A stretch of DNA of 9,408 nt from positions 1 through 9,408 of the forward strand of contig NZ_CALIBH010000155.1 in NCBI RefSeq assembly GCF_938045775.1, read 5' to 3'. The translations under genes and the position numbers were made by a program. Origin of the DNA: an uncultured Campylobacter sp. (GTDB lineage Bacteria > Campylobacterota > Campylobacteria > Campylobacterales > Campylobacteraceae). Below the pieces are notes generated by a model that saw only the letters and a program-made list of their open reading frames with translations, was not told where the DNA came from and ran no database searches. Positions 1-6,296 of this stretch are shown piece after piece. Within the stretch, counting starts at the first letter, position 1. Each line of letters starts with the position of its first letter.

Positions 1-1
1 T

Positions 2-187
2 ATGACGCAGCAAGATAAAGTCTATTATATCCAGCGAAGTTTGATGTTTAGCGGCTACGGCGTGACGATCGACGGTAAATGGGGCAAAAAAACTATGCAA
101 GCGGCGCAGAAATATTCGGGCTCGTCCGCAACCTCGATCGACGAACTTTATGAGGCAGTCAAGGCTAAAAAAGAGGGCGAAAGATAA
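2..187 (+). CDS. Small or 5'-truncated protein with peptidoglycan-binding-like repeat
   Basis: The visible 61 residues resemble one peptidoglycan-binding (PG_binding_1-like) repeat. A predicted helix with a YIQRSL motif is followed by a short-chain GYGVTIDGKWGKKTMQAAQKY stretch, which follows the family pattern of Q-x-x-L, G-Y, DG-x-x-G-x-x-T and A. A short charged helix follows and the protein ends in KEGER. Such repeats usually sit at one end of cell-wall hydrolases or envelope proteins. The first ATG is at base 2 and only one base precedes it, so I cannot tell whether this is a complete small protein or the C-terminal end of a longer one. No ribosome binding site can be judged. The domain call is from pattern recognition only. 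A phage-type endolysin tail is possible but nothing else here suggests a prophage. Confidence 0.5.
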   Translation: MTQQDKVYYIQRSLMFSGYGVTIDGKWGKKTMQAAQKYSGSSATSIDELYEAVKAKKEGER

Positions 188-517
188 AATTTAAATCGCG
201 AGCCAAGCCATCCGCACTAAATTCTTAAATTTACTCGCTTAATATACGTCTTATCGGGCGCTTCAAAACAGATTATGCCGCTTGTAAAATTTTTTAAGTC
301 CGCTTGGGGCGTAAATTTTCAAAATAAAGCTTGATCGTTTTTGAGGTAAGCGGATAAAATAAGCCCGCCTACGTACGATCTGTGAGTAAAAATTTAACGA
401 ATTTGGCTGCAAGGCGCGACGGAATTTGCGCTGTTTGCGGCTTGCAAGAGGGATAAATTTAAGGGCGCGATCTTTACGGGCAAAATTTTATGCGCGACCG
501 ATTGGGCGCGCGGTTTT
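188..517. other. Gene-free stretch between convergent genes
   Basis: About 330 bases separate the plus-strand gene ending at 187 from the minus-strand gene ending at 518. I find no convincing coding frame, tRNA or long repeat here. The stretch is patchy in composition: AAATTT words occur at 187, 227, 287, 313, 390, 455, 483 and (just beyond) 530, between G+C-rich runs such as GGGCGCG. A plus-strand frame at 426-650 crosses it, but most of that frame lies antisense to the 518-970 gene. The only structure I can propose is a hairpin at 492-511. Decayed coding sequence is possible but not demonstrable by reading. Confidence 0.6.
492..511 (-). terminator. Possible weak intrinsic terminator downstream of the minus-strand operon
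   Basis: GCGCG at 492-496 pairs with CGCGC at 507-511. After one A-G mismatch the stem continues with CC (498-499) pairing with GG (504-505), leaving a four-base loop. It lies 7 bases past the stop of the 518-970 gene. On the minus strand the hairpin is followed by ATAAAATTTT, a short and imperfect U-tract. On the plus strand it is followed by GGTTTT, so it might act in both directions. The stem is short and this genus has poorly conserved terminators, so confidence is low. Confidence 0.3.
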
Positions 518-970
518 CTATGAAAGTTTAAATTTCTTATGCTCAAAGTGGTATTTTTTCTGCGAAATCGCGTTAAATTTAAGGCTATCTATCCTGGAGA
601 AGTTAACGGCGTATTCCTTCAAGCAAGCGAGGATGAAAGAGAAGCGGTAATTGCCATTTTCGTAAAATATCTCGCTCGTTATTATTTCGCCGGGCGCCGC
701 GTCGCATCTTTGATCCGAGCTCATAACGCATTTTAGTTCATAATATCCATTTTGCAAATCTCCGATGTAAAATTTCAAATGCAACTTTTCATTAATTTGC
801 TTTTTGGGTAGCAATAGCGCATCGTTGAAGTTTATGCCCGCAAAAATTCTTTCTAGCGTATGCATATTTTTATGCAGCCCTTCCAAATACGCCTCATACC
901 GCCGCTGCCTTAAGGTATATTCACTATCTTTTATATTGCCCTTGATCCAATCTAAGTCAAAATATAGCAC
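518..970 (-). CDS. Hypothetical protein, 150 aa, possibly DUF4085-like
   Basis: I do not recognise this gene with certainty. It encodes a soluble protein of 150 residues with no signal peptide or membrane segment. The opening MLYFDLDW, the Arg/Tyr-rich helix at 17-30 and a beta-rich stretch at about 62-128 (containing EIFYENGNYRFSFIL followed by EYAVNFSRID) recall DUF4085-type proteins, a family of unknown function, but the match is from memory and weak. The C-terminus is basic. The start is GTG: an in-frame TAA lies three codons upstream, and AAGAGA sits about five bases before the GTG. It is 39 bases downstream of the kinase-like gene on the same strand, so it is probably the last gene of the operon. 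It is not part of the conserved hemW-tatBC-queA block I know, which suggests an accessory gene. Confidence 0.6.
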   Translation of the reverse strand: MLYFDLDWIKGNIKDSEYTLRQRRYEAYLEGLHKNMHTLERIFAGINFNDALLLPKKQINEKLHLKFYIGDLQNGYYELKCVMSSDQRCDAAPGEIITSEIFYENGNYRFSFILACLKEYAVNFSRIDSLKFNAISQKKYHFEHKKFKLS

Positions 971-1009
971 TTCAATCTCTTAGGTTTTAAATTTGTCGTT
1001 ACCCGTTCG

Positions 1010-2047
1010 CTACAGCCCCAAGAAATTCTCATCGTTTTTGATCTTTTCGATGAGATCAAGCGTGGCGTAAAATTCGTCGTAGAAGTATGGCATCTCGAGC
1101 TTGAAAAATTTAAAGCTTAGCCCCTCCAGCACCTTGAGCGAGTGTTTGTTTTTAAGCAAAAATATGAAAAATACCCCGTCTTTTTCCAGCGCGTTGAGGT
1201 AGTTTATTTCGCTTATATTTGCGCGCAAGATCTCGGCGTCGAGGATGACGACGTCGGCTACGTAGATGAAGTCGTTTAGGTGCCTCTTTGCGCTCTCCCA
1301 GTTGGAGTTTGGCATCACGTCGCAGCCAAGCCCGCTCAAAAAATCTCTTAGCTCCTCAAAGATCGCGCGGTTTTTATGCGTGATTATGACGTTGTAGTCG
1401 TATTTTTTGGCGCTAAAACTTTGCTGTGCGAAGCAGCTAAGCACCGCATCCATTTTGATAAAGGTTCCGCGCCCGTCGGCTCCAATACTCGGATGCGAAC
1501 CGAGTGCACGTAAATGGGTCTGCGCCGAAGTAAGATACTCATCATCCGTGCTAGCAGCGCTTTCTAGTGCACTTTTAAGCGCATAGGTACGCGGATCCTT
1601 TAGCTCGCGATCGATACCTACTCGCACGTCGAGCTTGATAGAGCTCATATTTGCTCTAAGTTCCTTGCTACTAAATTCCACGCTTACGCGGATCGGTTCA
1701 GCAATATTTTGTAGGAAAAACTCGCACGCGTCAAAAACCGCGCTAGTGAGATTTAGCACCTCGCCGCCGTAGATACGCGGCAGCTGCGGTGGGAAGCTAA
1801 GATAGAGCGTGCTATCGTATTTCGTGCACTCCTCAAATAAAATTTCGCTTTGAAATTTTAAAATTTTTAAAATATCGATCTGCGCGATATCCTCACGTCT
1901 GGGCACGACGGAATTACTTTCTTTGGCTTTAGGCGCAGCGGAGAAAATTTTGCCGCTTACGGCGTGCTTTTTAGCAAAAAGTTTTCTTGCCGCAAAGCCT
2001 GCCGTCGCAGCCAATATTGCTAGTGCGCCTAAAACCATGGCTTTCAT
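1010..2047 (-). CDS. Membrane-anchored degenerate histidine kinase/receiver-like protein
   Basis: This 345-residue protein has an N-terminal hydrophobic anchor (about residues 4-20) followed by Arg/Lys and a basic linker, so the bulk is probably cytoplasmic. Residues 55-205 follow the outline of a GHKL ATPase domain: FPPQLPRIYGGEVLNLTSAVFDA at the place of the N-box helix, alternating strands at 118-145, and DGRGTFIKM (191-199) where kinases have G-x-G-T-x-F. The N-box Asn and a clear D-x-G-x-G box are missing. Residues 217-337 follow a receiver fold: YNVIITHKN replaces the usual strand plus acidic pair, VVILD270 supplies a phosphoacceptor-like Asp, and the K-P loop is reduced to LEMP (317-320). 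No DHp helix with H-box is evident, so it is probably non-catalytic. The ATG overlaps the queA stop in ATGA (2044-2047), so it is translationally coupled to queA. The fold assignment is inference from motif order. No intact two-component partner is in the window. Confidence 0.75.
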   Translation of the reverse strand: MKAMVLGALAILAATAGFAARKLFAKKHAVSGKIFSAAPKAKESNSVVPRREDIAQIDILKILKFQSEILFEECTKYDSTLYLSFPPQLPRIYGGEVLNLTSAVFDACEFFLQNIAEPIRVSVEFSSKELRANMSSIKLDVRVGIDRELKDPRTYALKSALESAASTDDEYLTSAQTHLRALGSHPSIGADGRGTFIKMDAVLSCFAQQSFSAKKYDYNVIITHKNRAIFEELRDFLSGLGCDVMPNSNWESAKRHLNDFIYVADVVILDAEILRANISEINYLNALEKDGVFFIFLLKNKHSLKVLEGLSFKFFKLEMPYFYDEFYATLDLIEKIKNDENFLGL

Positions 2048-3063
2048 AGCACAAGCATCCCATCGCCATAGGAGTAGAAGCGGTATCTTTGCTCCACTGC
2101 GATGCGGTAGAGCTCAAGCGTGCGCTCAAGACCGATGAAGCTCGCTACGAGCATTATCAGCGTGGATTTTGGCAGGTGAAAGTTCGTAAGCAAAAAATTC
2201 TGTCTTATCGGCGGGTTGCCCGGGTGTAAAAATAGCTCGCAGATTCCGCTGCTTTGCCCGTTACGTGCAAAATTTTCGATCGTTCTCGTAACGGTCGTAC
2301 CCACGCCTAAAATTTTTCGCTCGCTTTTTAGAATTTGCGCGGTCTGCGGCGGGATGGAGTAGAGCTCGCCGTGCATCTTATGATCGCGCAGATCCGCTAC
2401 TTCCACGGGCTTGAAAGTACCCGCGCCTACGTGTAGCGTGATAAAATAAATTTCGTGGTTTTTACGCAGATCGTTTAGCATCGCATCGTTAAAATGAAGG
2501 CTTGCGGTTGGTGCGGCGACGGCGCCTTGCTCGCGCGCGAAGATACTTTGATACCAGCTCTCGTCCTGCTTGGTATCGGCGCGCTTGATATACGGCGGCA
2601 GCGGCACGTGGCCGATACGTTCGCAAATTTCAAAAACATCATGGGTGTTTAAAGCTTTACCGCCCTGCTCAAACTGCACGATGCGAAGCCCGCCTTCCAT
2701 CAGCTCGCAAACGCGCGCTTCAAGACCGCTTTGAAATTTTAATTCGCTGCCTACTTTGACGCTACCGCGAATATAGGCGCTAAATTTATCGCCCGCAAGC
2801 GGCGAGTTTAGTAGAAGCTCGATCTTGCCGCCGCTGTTTTTATGACCGAATAGGCGCGCCTTAATCACCCGCGTGTCGTTAAAAATAATATCGCAGGGCG
2901 GCAGGGCGTCCGCTAGATCGCCGAAGTGCGCGTGCGTGATCTGCTGCTTGGCGCGGTCATAGATCAGCAGGCGTGCGCTTTGTTTGGGCATCGCAGGCGC
3001 GCTTGCGATGAGCTCGCTAGGAAGCTCATAATCGTAGCTGCCAACTAAATTTAGATCCGCCAT
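2044..3063 (-). CDS. queA: S-adenosylmethionine:tRNA ribosyltransferase-isomerase QueA
   Basis: QueA transfers and isomerises the ribosyl moiety of S-adenosylmethionine onto 7-aminomethyl-7-deazaguanine in tRNA, giving epoxyqueuosine at wobble position 34 of GUN anticodons. The 339-residue length is normal for the family. Family signatures are present in order: YDYELPSELIA (10-20), FNDTRV (61-66), GHVPLPPYI (151-159), GAVAAPTASLHF (180-191), HVGAGTFKPV (211-220), MHGE (230-233), GTTVTRTIE (255-263), TNFHLPKSTLIMLV (293-306) and RFYSYGD (328-334). It acts in the cytoplasm. One base separates its ATG from the tatC stop, and its own stop overlaps the next ATG, so it is in mid-operon. There is no clear AGGA before the start, so it probably depends on ribosomes arriving from tatC. 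No missing key motif was seen. Confidence 0.97.
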   Translation of the reverse strand: MADLNLVGSYDYELPSELIASAPAMPKQSARLLIYDRAKQQITHAHFGDLADALPPCDIIFNDTRVIKARLFGHKNSGGKIELLLNSPLAGDKFSAYIRGSVKVGSELKFQSGLEARVCELMEGGLRIVQFEQGGKALNTHDVFEICERIGHVPLPPYIKRADTKQDESWYQSIFAREQGAVAAPTASLHFNDAMLNDLRKNHEIYFITLHVGAGTFKPVEVADLRDHKMHGELYSIPPQTAQILKSERKILGVGTTVTRTIENFARNGQSSGICELFLHPGNPPIRQNFLLTNFHLPKSTLIMLVASFIGLERTLELYRIAVEQRYRFYSYGDGMLVL

Positions 3064-3064
3064 C

Positions 3065-3820
3065 TCACGCCTGCGCTACGTCCGTGGAATTTTCGCCTTC
3101 GTCATCCTCAGGCTTATACGGATTTATCATTTTGGCAATGAAGATCGAAAGCAGATAAAGCGCAATTAGCGGAGTTGCGAGCATAAACTGACTAAGCACG
3201 TCCGGCGGCGTCATCACCGCTGCAAAGATGAAAATAATGACGATTGCGTAGCGGAAAAAATCGCTTAGGCTTTTGTTCGTCACAAGCCCGATCTTGGCGA
3301 GAAAAAAGGTCACCACTGGAAGCTCGAAGCTGATGCCAAATGCGACGACGAGCTTAGCGAAAAAGCCTACATATTCGCCGATTGTAGGCATCGCAGTAAA
3401 TTGCTTGGCGCCAAAATTTACCAAGAAATTAAACGCGACGGGGATTACGAAAAAATAGCAAAACGCCGCGCCTAAAAAGAACATAATGCTCGCGCCACTA
3501 ACGAAGGGGATGACATATTTTTTCTCGTTGTCGTAAAGCCCGGGCGCTATGAAAAGCCACGCCTGCCAGAAAATTATCGGCATCGCTAGAAGCAGCGAGG
3601 TGAAAAACGACACCTTCATCGCGGTAAAAAACGTTTCGCCAAGCTGGGTAAAGATGATCTCGCTGCCTTTGGGAAGTACGCGCACTAGCGGGCGGGTCAT
3701 AAAGCCTAAAATATCCTCCCAAAAGCCGAAGCACGCGATAAAAAGGACGATGACGGACAGCACGCAGATCACCAGGCGCTTGCGAAGCTCGGCTAGATGG
3801 GGTTTTAGCTCTTCAAACAT
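3065..3820 (-). CDS. tatC: Twin-arginine translocase subunit TatC
   Basis: TatC is the six-span inner-membrane core of the Tat pathway, which exports folded proteins carrying twin-arginine signals. With TatB it forms the signal-peptide receptor. The 251-residue sequence begins with the conserved HLAELRKRL (8-16). Six hydrophobic segments are visible, roughly at 17-33, 67-88, 105-130, 152-174, 191-203 and 212-229. The signal-peptide binding loop FIAPGLYDNEKKY contains F90 and E99, the equivalents of E. coli F94 and E103, and TPPDVLSQ contains D207, the counterpart of E. coli D211. The short acidic C-terminal tail (236-251) includes GENS, encoded by the same 12 bases that encode GENS twice in the TatB tail. 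It starts 15 bases after tatB, with a purine-rich GAGAGAGAA before the ATG. No tatA is in the window; it must lie elsewhere. Confidence 0.97.
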   Translation of the reverse strand: MFEELKPHLAELRKRLVICVLSVIVLFIACFGFWEDILGFMTRPLVRVLPKGSEIIFTQLGETFFTAMKVSFFTSLLLAMPIIFWQAWLFIAPGLYDNEKKYVIPFVSGASIMFFLGAAFCYFFVIPVAFNFLVNFGAKQFTAMPTIGEYVGFFAKLVVAFGISFELPVVTFFLAKIGLVTNKSLSDFFRYAIVIIFIFAAVMTPPDVLSQFMLATPLIALYLLSIFIAKMINPYKPEDDEGENSTDVAQA

Positions 3821-3835
3821 TAAATTTCTCTCTCA

Positions 3836-4558
3836 TTATGATTTTTGCGTATCGCTATTTTGTGCGTAATTTTGCGTAGAATTTTGCGCATCGCCGTTTA
3901 AATTTGCGTTTGCATCTTGTGCGCCGTTTTTCGCTTCACCGCTTGCTTTCGTATTTTGCGCGCTATTTTCTGCACTGCCGCCCGTGCTCGGCATGGAATT
4001 TTCGCCTTTGTTTACAGCGCCAGAATTCGCGCTTTTACTTTCAGCGCCGGAATTCATTGCGCCGAGGACGGAGCCTTGCGTAGAGTTTGCGGTGCGGGCA
4101 GAGCTTTGCGCGGAATTTTCGCCGCTCGAATTTGCTTTTAAATTTGCCGTCTCGCTCTGTTTTTGCGCCGAGACTTCCGCAGAATTTAGCGTATCTTTGG
4201 CGGCGTCCGAGTTAAGCGTTTCTTTAAGCGAGCTTTCCGCGTCTTTTAGACCCGCATTTAGCGTCTCTTTGACCGAGTCGATACCGCCTTTTATCTCGTC
4301 GAGCTCCTCGAACGTGAGCTTTTTGCGCACGCCCTCACTTGCTTGCGTGATACTCTCTTTATATTTTTTGGCGTCCTCTTTGAGCTCGGCGATGCGAAGC
4401 TCCTGATCGAAGCTCGATTTTGCGTCGTTGATGGTTTTTTTGATGACTTTGAAGTATTTAGCGAGCTCGACCAACACTTTTGGAAGCTTTTCGGGCCCCA
4501 GCACGATTATCGCGATGATTAAAATGACCGTAATTTCAGGCATACTGATACCAAACAT
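3836..4558 (-). CDS. tatB: Sec-independent translocase subunit TatB with long low-complexity tail
   Basis: TatB joins TatC in the twin-arginine signal receptor. The N-terminus is canonical: MFGISMPEI with E8, a hydrophobic span at 8-20, the hinge G21-P22-E-K-L-P, and an amphipathic helix at about 25-60 containing AKSSFDQELRIAELK. A charged, probably coiled-coil region runs to about 113. Residues 114-240 are then almost wholly Ala, Asn, Ser, Gly, Gln, Glu and Thr, with repeated ENSAQ, GENS, AQNS and ANS units, and are probably disordered. The total of 240 residues is long for the family in this genus (I recall well under 200 for C. jejuni). The tail would be cytoplasmic. An AGGAA (complement of 4564-4568) lies five bases before the ATG, a good ribosome site. 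TatA as an alternative is less likely, given adjacency to tatC and the E8 residue. Confidence 0.93.
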   Translation of the reverse strand: MFGISMPEITVILIIAIIVLGPEKLPKVLVELAKYFKVIKKTINDAKSSFDQELRIAELKEDAKKYKESITQASEGVRKKLTFEELDEIKGGIDSVKETLNAGLKDAESSLKETLNSDAAKDTLNSAEVSAQKQSETANLKANSSGENSAQSSARTANSTQGSVLGAMNSGAESKSANSGAVNKGENSMPSTGGSAENSAQNTKASGEAKNGAQDANANLNGDAQNSTQNYAQNSDTQKS

Positions 4559-4615
4559 AAAATTTCCTAACGTAAAAAGTGGCGTATTGTAACTAAAATT
4601 TCATTAATCTTAAAT

Positions 4616-5689
4616 TTAGCGCCCATTGCGGCTTTCTTGCGCGATAAAAAGTGCGATCTCGTCGGCGAGCAAAAAGTTGGGATTATAAAATTTAGCCTCG
4701 CTGAATTTCAGCTTTTTTGCCTGCACGAGCAGCCGCGCGTTGCTTAGCTCCGCGGCGTCTAAAATTTGCGCGTCCACGCCCAAAATACAGCGCAACCCAA
4801 GGAATATGCGCTCGAGCTTTTTATCCTGCGCGCTTAGAGCTTCACGCTGTTTTTGCAGCGGATCTGCGATGTAATCTCGCAAATTTTTAGGCGAGCTAAG
4901 GCGCGCCTGCCCGCTAGTTCCGACCGCAAACGCTCCAAATCCCGCATAGTCCTCGCCGCGCCAGTAGGCGAGATTGTGCTTACAGCGCAGTCCGCGCGCG
5001 GCAAAATTTGAAATTTCATACTGGCTAAAGCCGCTATCCGCCGCAAGGGCAAAGAGAAATTTAGCTAGAGCCGCGCTTTCCTTTTTAAAGCTTTCGCGCC
5101 CGAAAAAAGGCGTATTTTCCTCAAGGCTTAGCGCATAGGCGCTTAGGTGCGGCACTTCGCAGCGCGCAAGCTCAGCCATTTCAAATTTTAAATTCCTTTT
5201 ATCGTCAAATTTGCTCGCATAGATTAGGTCTAAATTTATATTATCAAAGCCCGCCGCTTTGGCATTTTGCACCGCTAGGAAAATCTGCGCCGCACTGTGC
5301 GCGCGACCGAGGAACTTTAGCTTGGCGTCGTTGAAGCTTTGCGCGCCGAAGCTGATGCGGTTTACGCCGAGCTTTCGCATCGCCCTAAGCCAAGCGGGGC
5401 TAGCGGAGTTTGGGTTGGCTTCCGAGCTGATTTCGGCTTTGGCGGCAAAATGCGGCGCAAGCAGGGCAAAAATTTCATCATAAAGCCCCGCATCTACGGC
5501 GCTTGGCGTGCCTCCGCCGATAAAAAGCGTCGAAATTTGCGCATGCGGATTTTTCGCCAAAAAGTCGCGCACTTCAAGCTCTAGCGCGCGAAAGTAGCTT
5601 TTTGCGAGGCTAAACTTATCGCTGAAGGAGCCAAAGGCGCAATACGGGCATTTTGAGGTGCAAAACGGCACGTGGATGTAGATGTGCAA
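4616..5689 (-). CDS. hemW: Radical SAM heme chaperone HemW (often annotated HemN-like)
   Basis: The 357-residue protein begins at once with the radical SAM cluster site: C10, C14 and C17 in a C-x3-C-x2-C spacing, ligating a 4Fe-4S cluster. GGGTPS (58-63) is the SAM-contacting glycine motif. FGAQSFNDAKLKFLGRAH (114-131), YALSLEENTPFF (185-196), QYEISNF (223-229) and HNLAYW (238-243) follow HemW. The length, and a Phe two residues after the third Cys where HemN has a fourth Cys, favour HemW, a heme-binding chaperone that inserts heme into target proteins, over oxygen-independent coproporphyrinogen oxidase. Two usual motifs deviate: D-L-I-Y-G-L-P is DLIYAS here and G-A-G-A-H-S is GAFAVG. The start is TTG; an in-frame TAG lies six codons upstream and AGGA (complement of 5696-5699) is six bases before it. 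It is the first gene of the minus-strand operon. Confidence 0.93.
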   Translation of the reverse strand: MHIYIHVPFCTSKCPYCAFGSFSDKFSLAKSYFRALELEVRDFLAKNPHAQISTLFIGGGTPSAVDAGLYDEIFALLAPHFAAKAEISSEANPNSASPAWLRAMRKLGVNRISFGAQSFNDAKLKFLGRAHSAAQIFLAVQNAKAAGFDNINLDLIYASKFDDKRNLKFEMAELARCEVPHLSAYALSLEENTPFFGRESFKKESAALAKFLFALAADSGFSQYEISNFAARGLRCKHNLAYWRGEDYAGFGAFAVGTSGQARLSSPKNLRDYIADPLQKQREALSAQDKKLERIFLGLRCILGVDAQILDAAELSNARLLVQAKKLKFSEAKFYNPNFLLADEIALFIAQESRNGR

Positions 5690-5740
5690 GGGCGGTCCTA
5701 TGGGCTAAATTTATGTCGCAAAATTTAGCGAATTAATTTG

Positions 5741-5758
5741 AAAATTTATATAAATTTT
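5741..5758. repeat. Perfect 18-base palindrome in the divergent promoter region
   Basis: AAAATTTATATAAATTTT is identical to its reverse complement. It lies midway between the divergent hemW and rppH starts and overlaps the proposed hemW -10. It could be an operator for a dimeric regulator, or a chance product of the abundant AAATTT words. The palindrome is seen directly; the operator role is speculative. Confidence 0.4.
5745..5750 (-). promoter_or_regulatory. Possible -10 element for the hemW-tatBC-queA operon
   Basis: On the minus strand this reads TATAAA, inside a very AT-rich stretch. Transcription would begin near 5738, giving a leader of about 50 bases before the hemW TTG. In Campylobacter the vegetative sigma factor uses the -10 element and an AT-rich upstream run without a fixed -35, which this fits. 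The DNA is so AT-rich here that other placements are possible. Confidence 0.35.
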
Positions 5759-5791
5759 AAGCCTCTTAACGCAAATTTTAATATTTTTAGG

Positions 5792-5797
5792 TAGAAT
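5792..5797 (+). promoter_or_regulatory. Probable -10 element for the rppH-lysC-hobA-holB-folP operon
   Basis: TAGAAT is one base from TATAAT and is preceded by ATATTTTTAGG. That is the T-run-then-AG arrangement typical of Campylobacter and Helicobacter vegetative promoters, which lack a conserved -35. Transcription would begin near 5804, about 22 bases before the rppH ATG. No sigma-54 or sigma-28 site was apparent in 5690-5825. Confidence 0.5.
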
Positions 5798-5825
5798 TTT
5801 GAGAAATTTTTTGTGAGAAAACGAG

Positions 5826-6296
5826 ATGGAAAAAGAGAAAAATTACAGACCAAATGTCGCTGCAATCGTACTTTCGCCCTCGTATCCGTTTAATTGCGAA
5901 ATTTTAATCGCGCAACGAAGCGACATCAAAGGCGCTTGGCAGTTTCCTCAAGGTGGTATCGACGATGGTGAGACGCCTAAGATGGCGATCCACAGAGAGC
6001 TGGGTGAGGAGATCGGAACAAACAAAGTCGATATCATCGCTGAGTGCCCGAAGTGGCTTAGCTACGACTTTCCCGATGGGGTAGCTCAAAAGATGCGCCC
6101 ATACGACGGGCAAATTCAAAGATATTTTTTAGTGCGATTGCGAAGCTTAGCCGATATAAACATCAATACTAAACTTCCGGAGTTCGACGCATTTAAATTC
6201 GTAGGCGCAAATGAGGTTTTAAGGCACGTAAATCACTTCAAAAAGCCGATTTACGCGACGGTTTTAAAATATTTTAAGGAGGAGGGTTACATTTAA
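5826..6296 (+). CDS. rppH: RNA pyrophosphohydrolase RppH (Nudix)
   Basis: RppH removes pyrophosphate from 5'-triphosphorylated RNA and so starts 5'-end-dependent decay; members may also hydrolyse dinucleoside polyphosphates. The 156-residue protein has the family opening RPNVAAIVL, the WQFPQGGIDDGETP signature (38-51) and a full Nudix box: G43, E49, R57, E58, E61, E62 and G64, with the metal-binding Glu residues intact. Helicobacter homologues were once labelled invasion protein InvA or NudH. It is the first gene of the plus-strand operon, with a leader of about 22 bases and only a short GAG just before the ATG. The codons for KEEG near its end carry the strong ribosome site used by lysC, and its TAA shares one base with the lysC ATG. 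Confidence 0.95.
   Translation: MEKEKNYRPNVAAIVLSPSYPFNCEILIAQRSDIKGAWQFPQGGIDDGETPKMAIHRELGEEIGTNKVDIIAECPKWLSYDFPDGVAQKMRPYDGQIQRYFLVRLRSLADININTKLPEFDAFKFVGANEVLRHVNHFKKPIYATVLKYFKEEGYI
6276..6286 (+). promoter_or_regulatory. Strong ribosome binding site for lysC inside rppH
   Basis: AAGGAGGAGGG lies within the last rppH codons, with its second GGAGG ending ten bases before the lysC ATG at 6296. It is the strongest Shine-Dalgarno sequence in the window and suggests lysC can recruit ribosomes itself as well as receive them from rppH. Confidence 0.75.

Noticed and set aside
426..650. Plus-strand 74-residue frame and an overlapping 65-residue frame at 539-736
   Set aside because: Most of each lies antisense to the better-supported minus-strand gene at 518-970. 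They are Arg/Leu-rich shadow translations with no family resemblance and no convincing ribosome site.
1010..2047. A functional hybrid histidine kinase
   Set aside because: No H-box with phosphorylatable His in a DHp helix pair, no N-box Asn and no full glycine boxes. Only the fold outline remains.
3839..4219. N-glycosylation sites in the Asn-rich TatB tail
   Set aside because: The Campylobacter PglB sequon needs Asp/Glu two residues before Asn and Ser/Thr two after. I found none that fits fully, and the tail should face the cytoplasm, away from PglB.
3984..4406. Plus-strand 140-residue frame opposite tatB
   Set aside because: It is a Ser/Ala/Phe/Glu repetitive shadow of the low-complexity TatB tail in antisense. 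The TatB frame has a clear family N-terminus and operon position.
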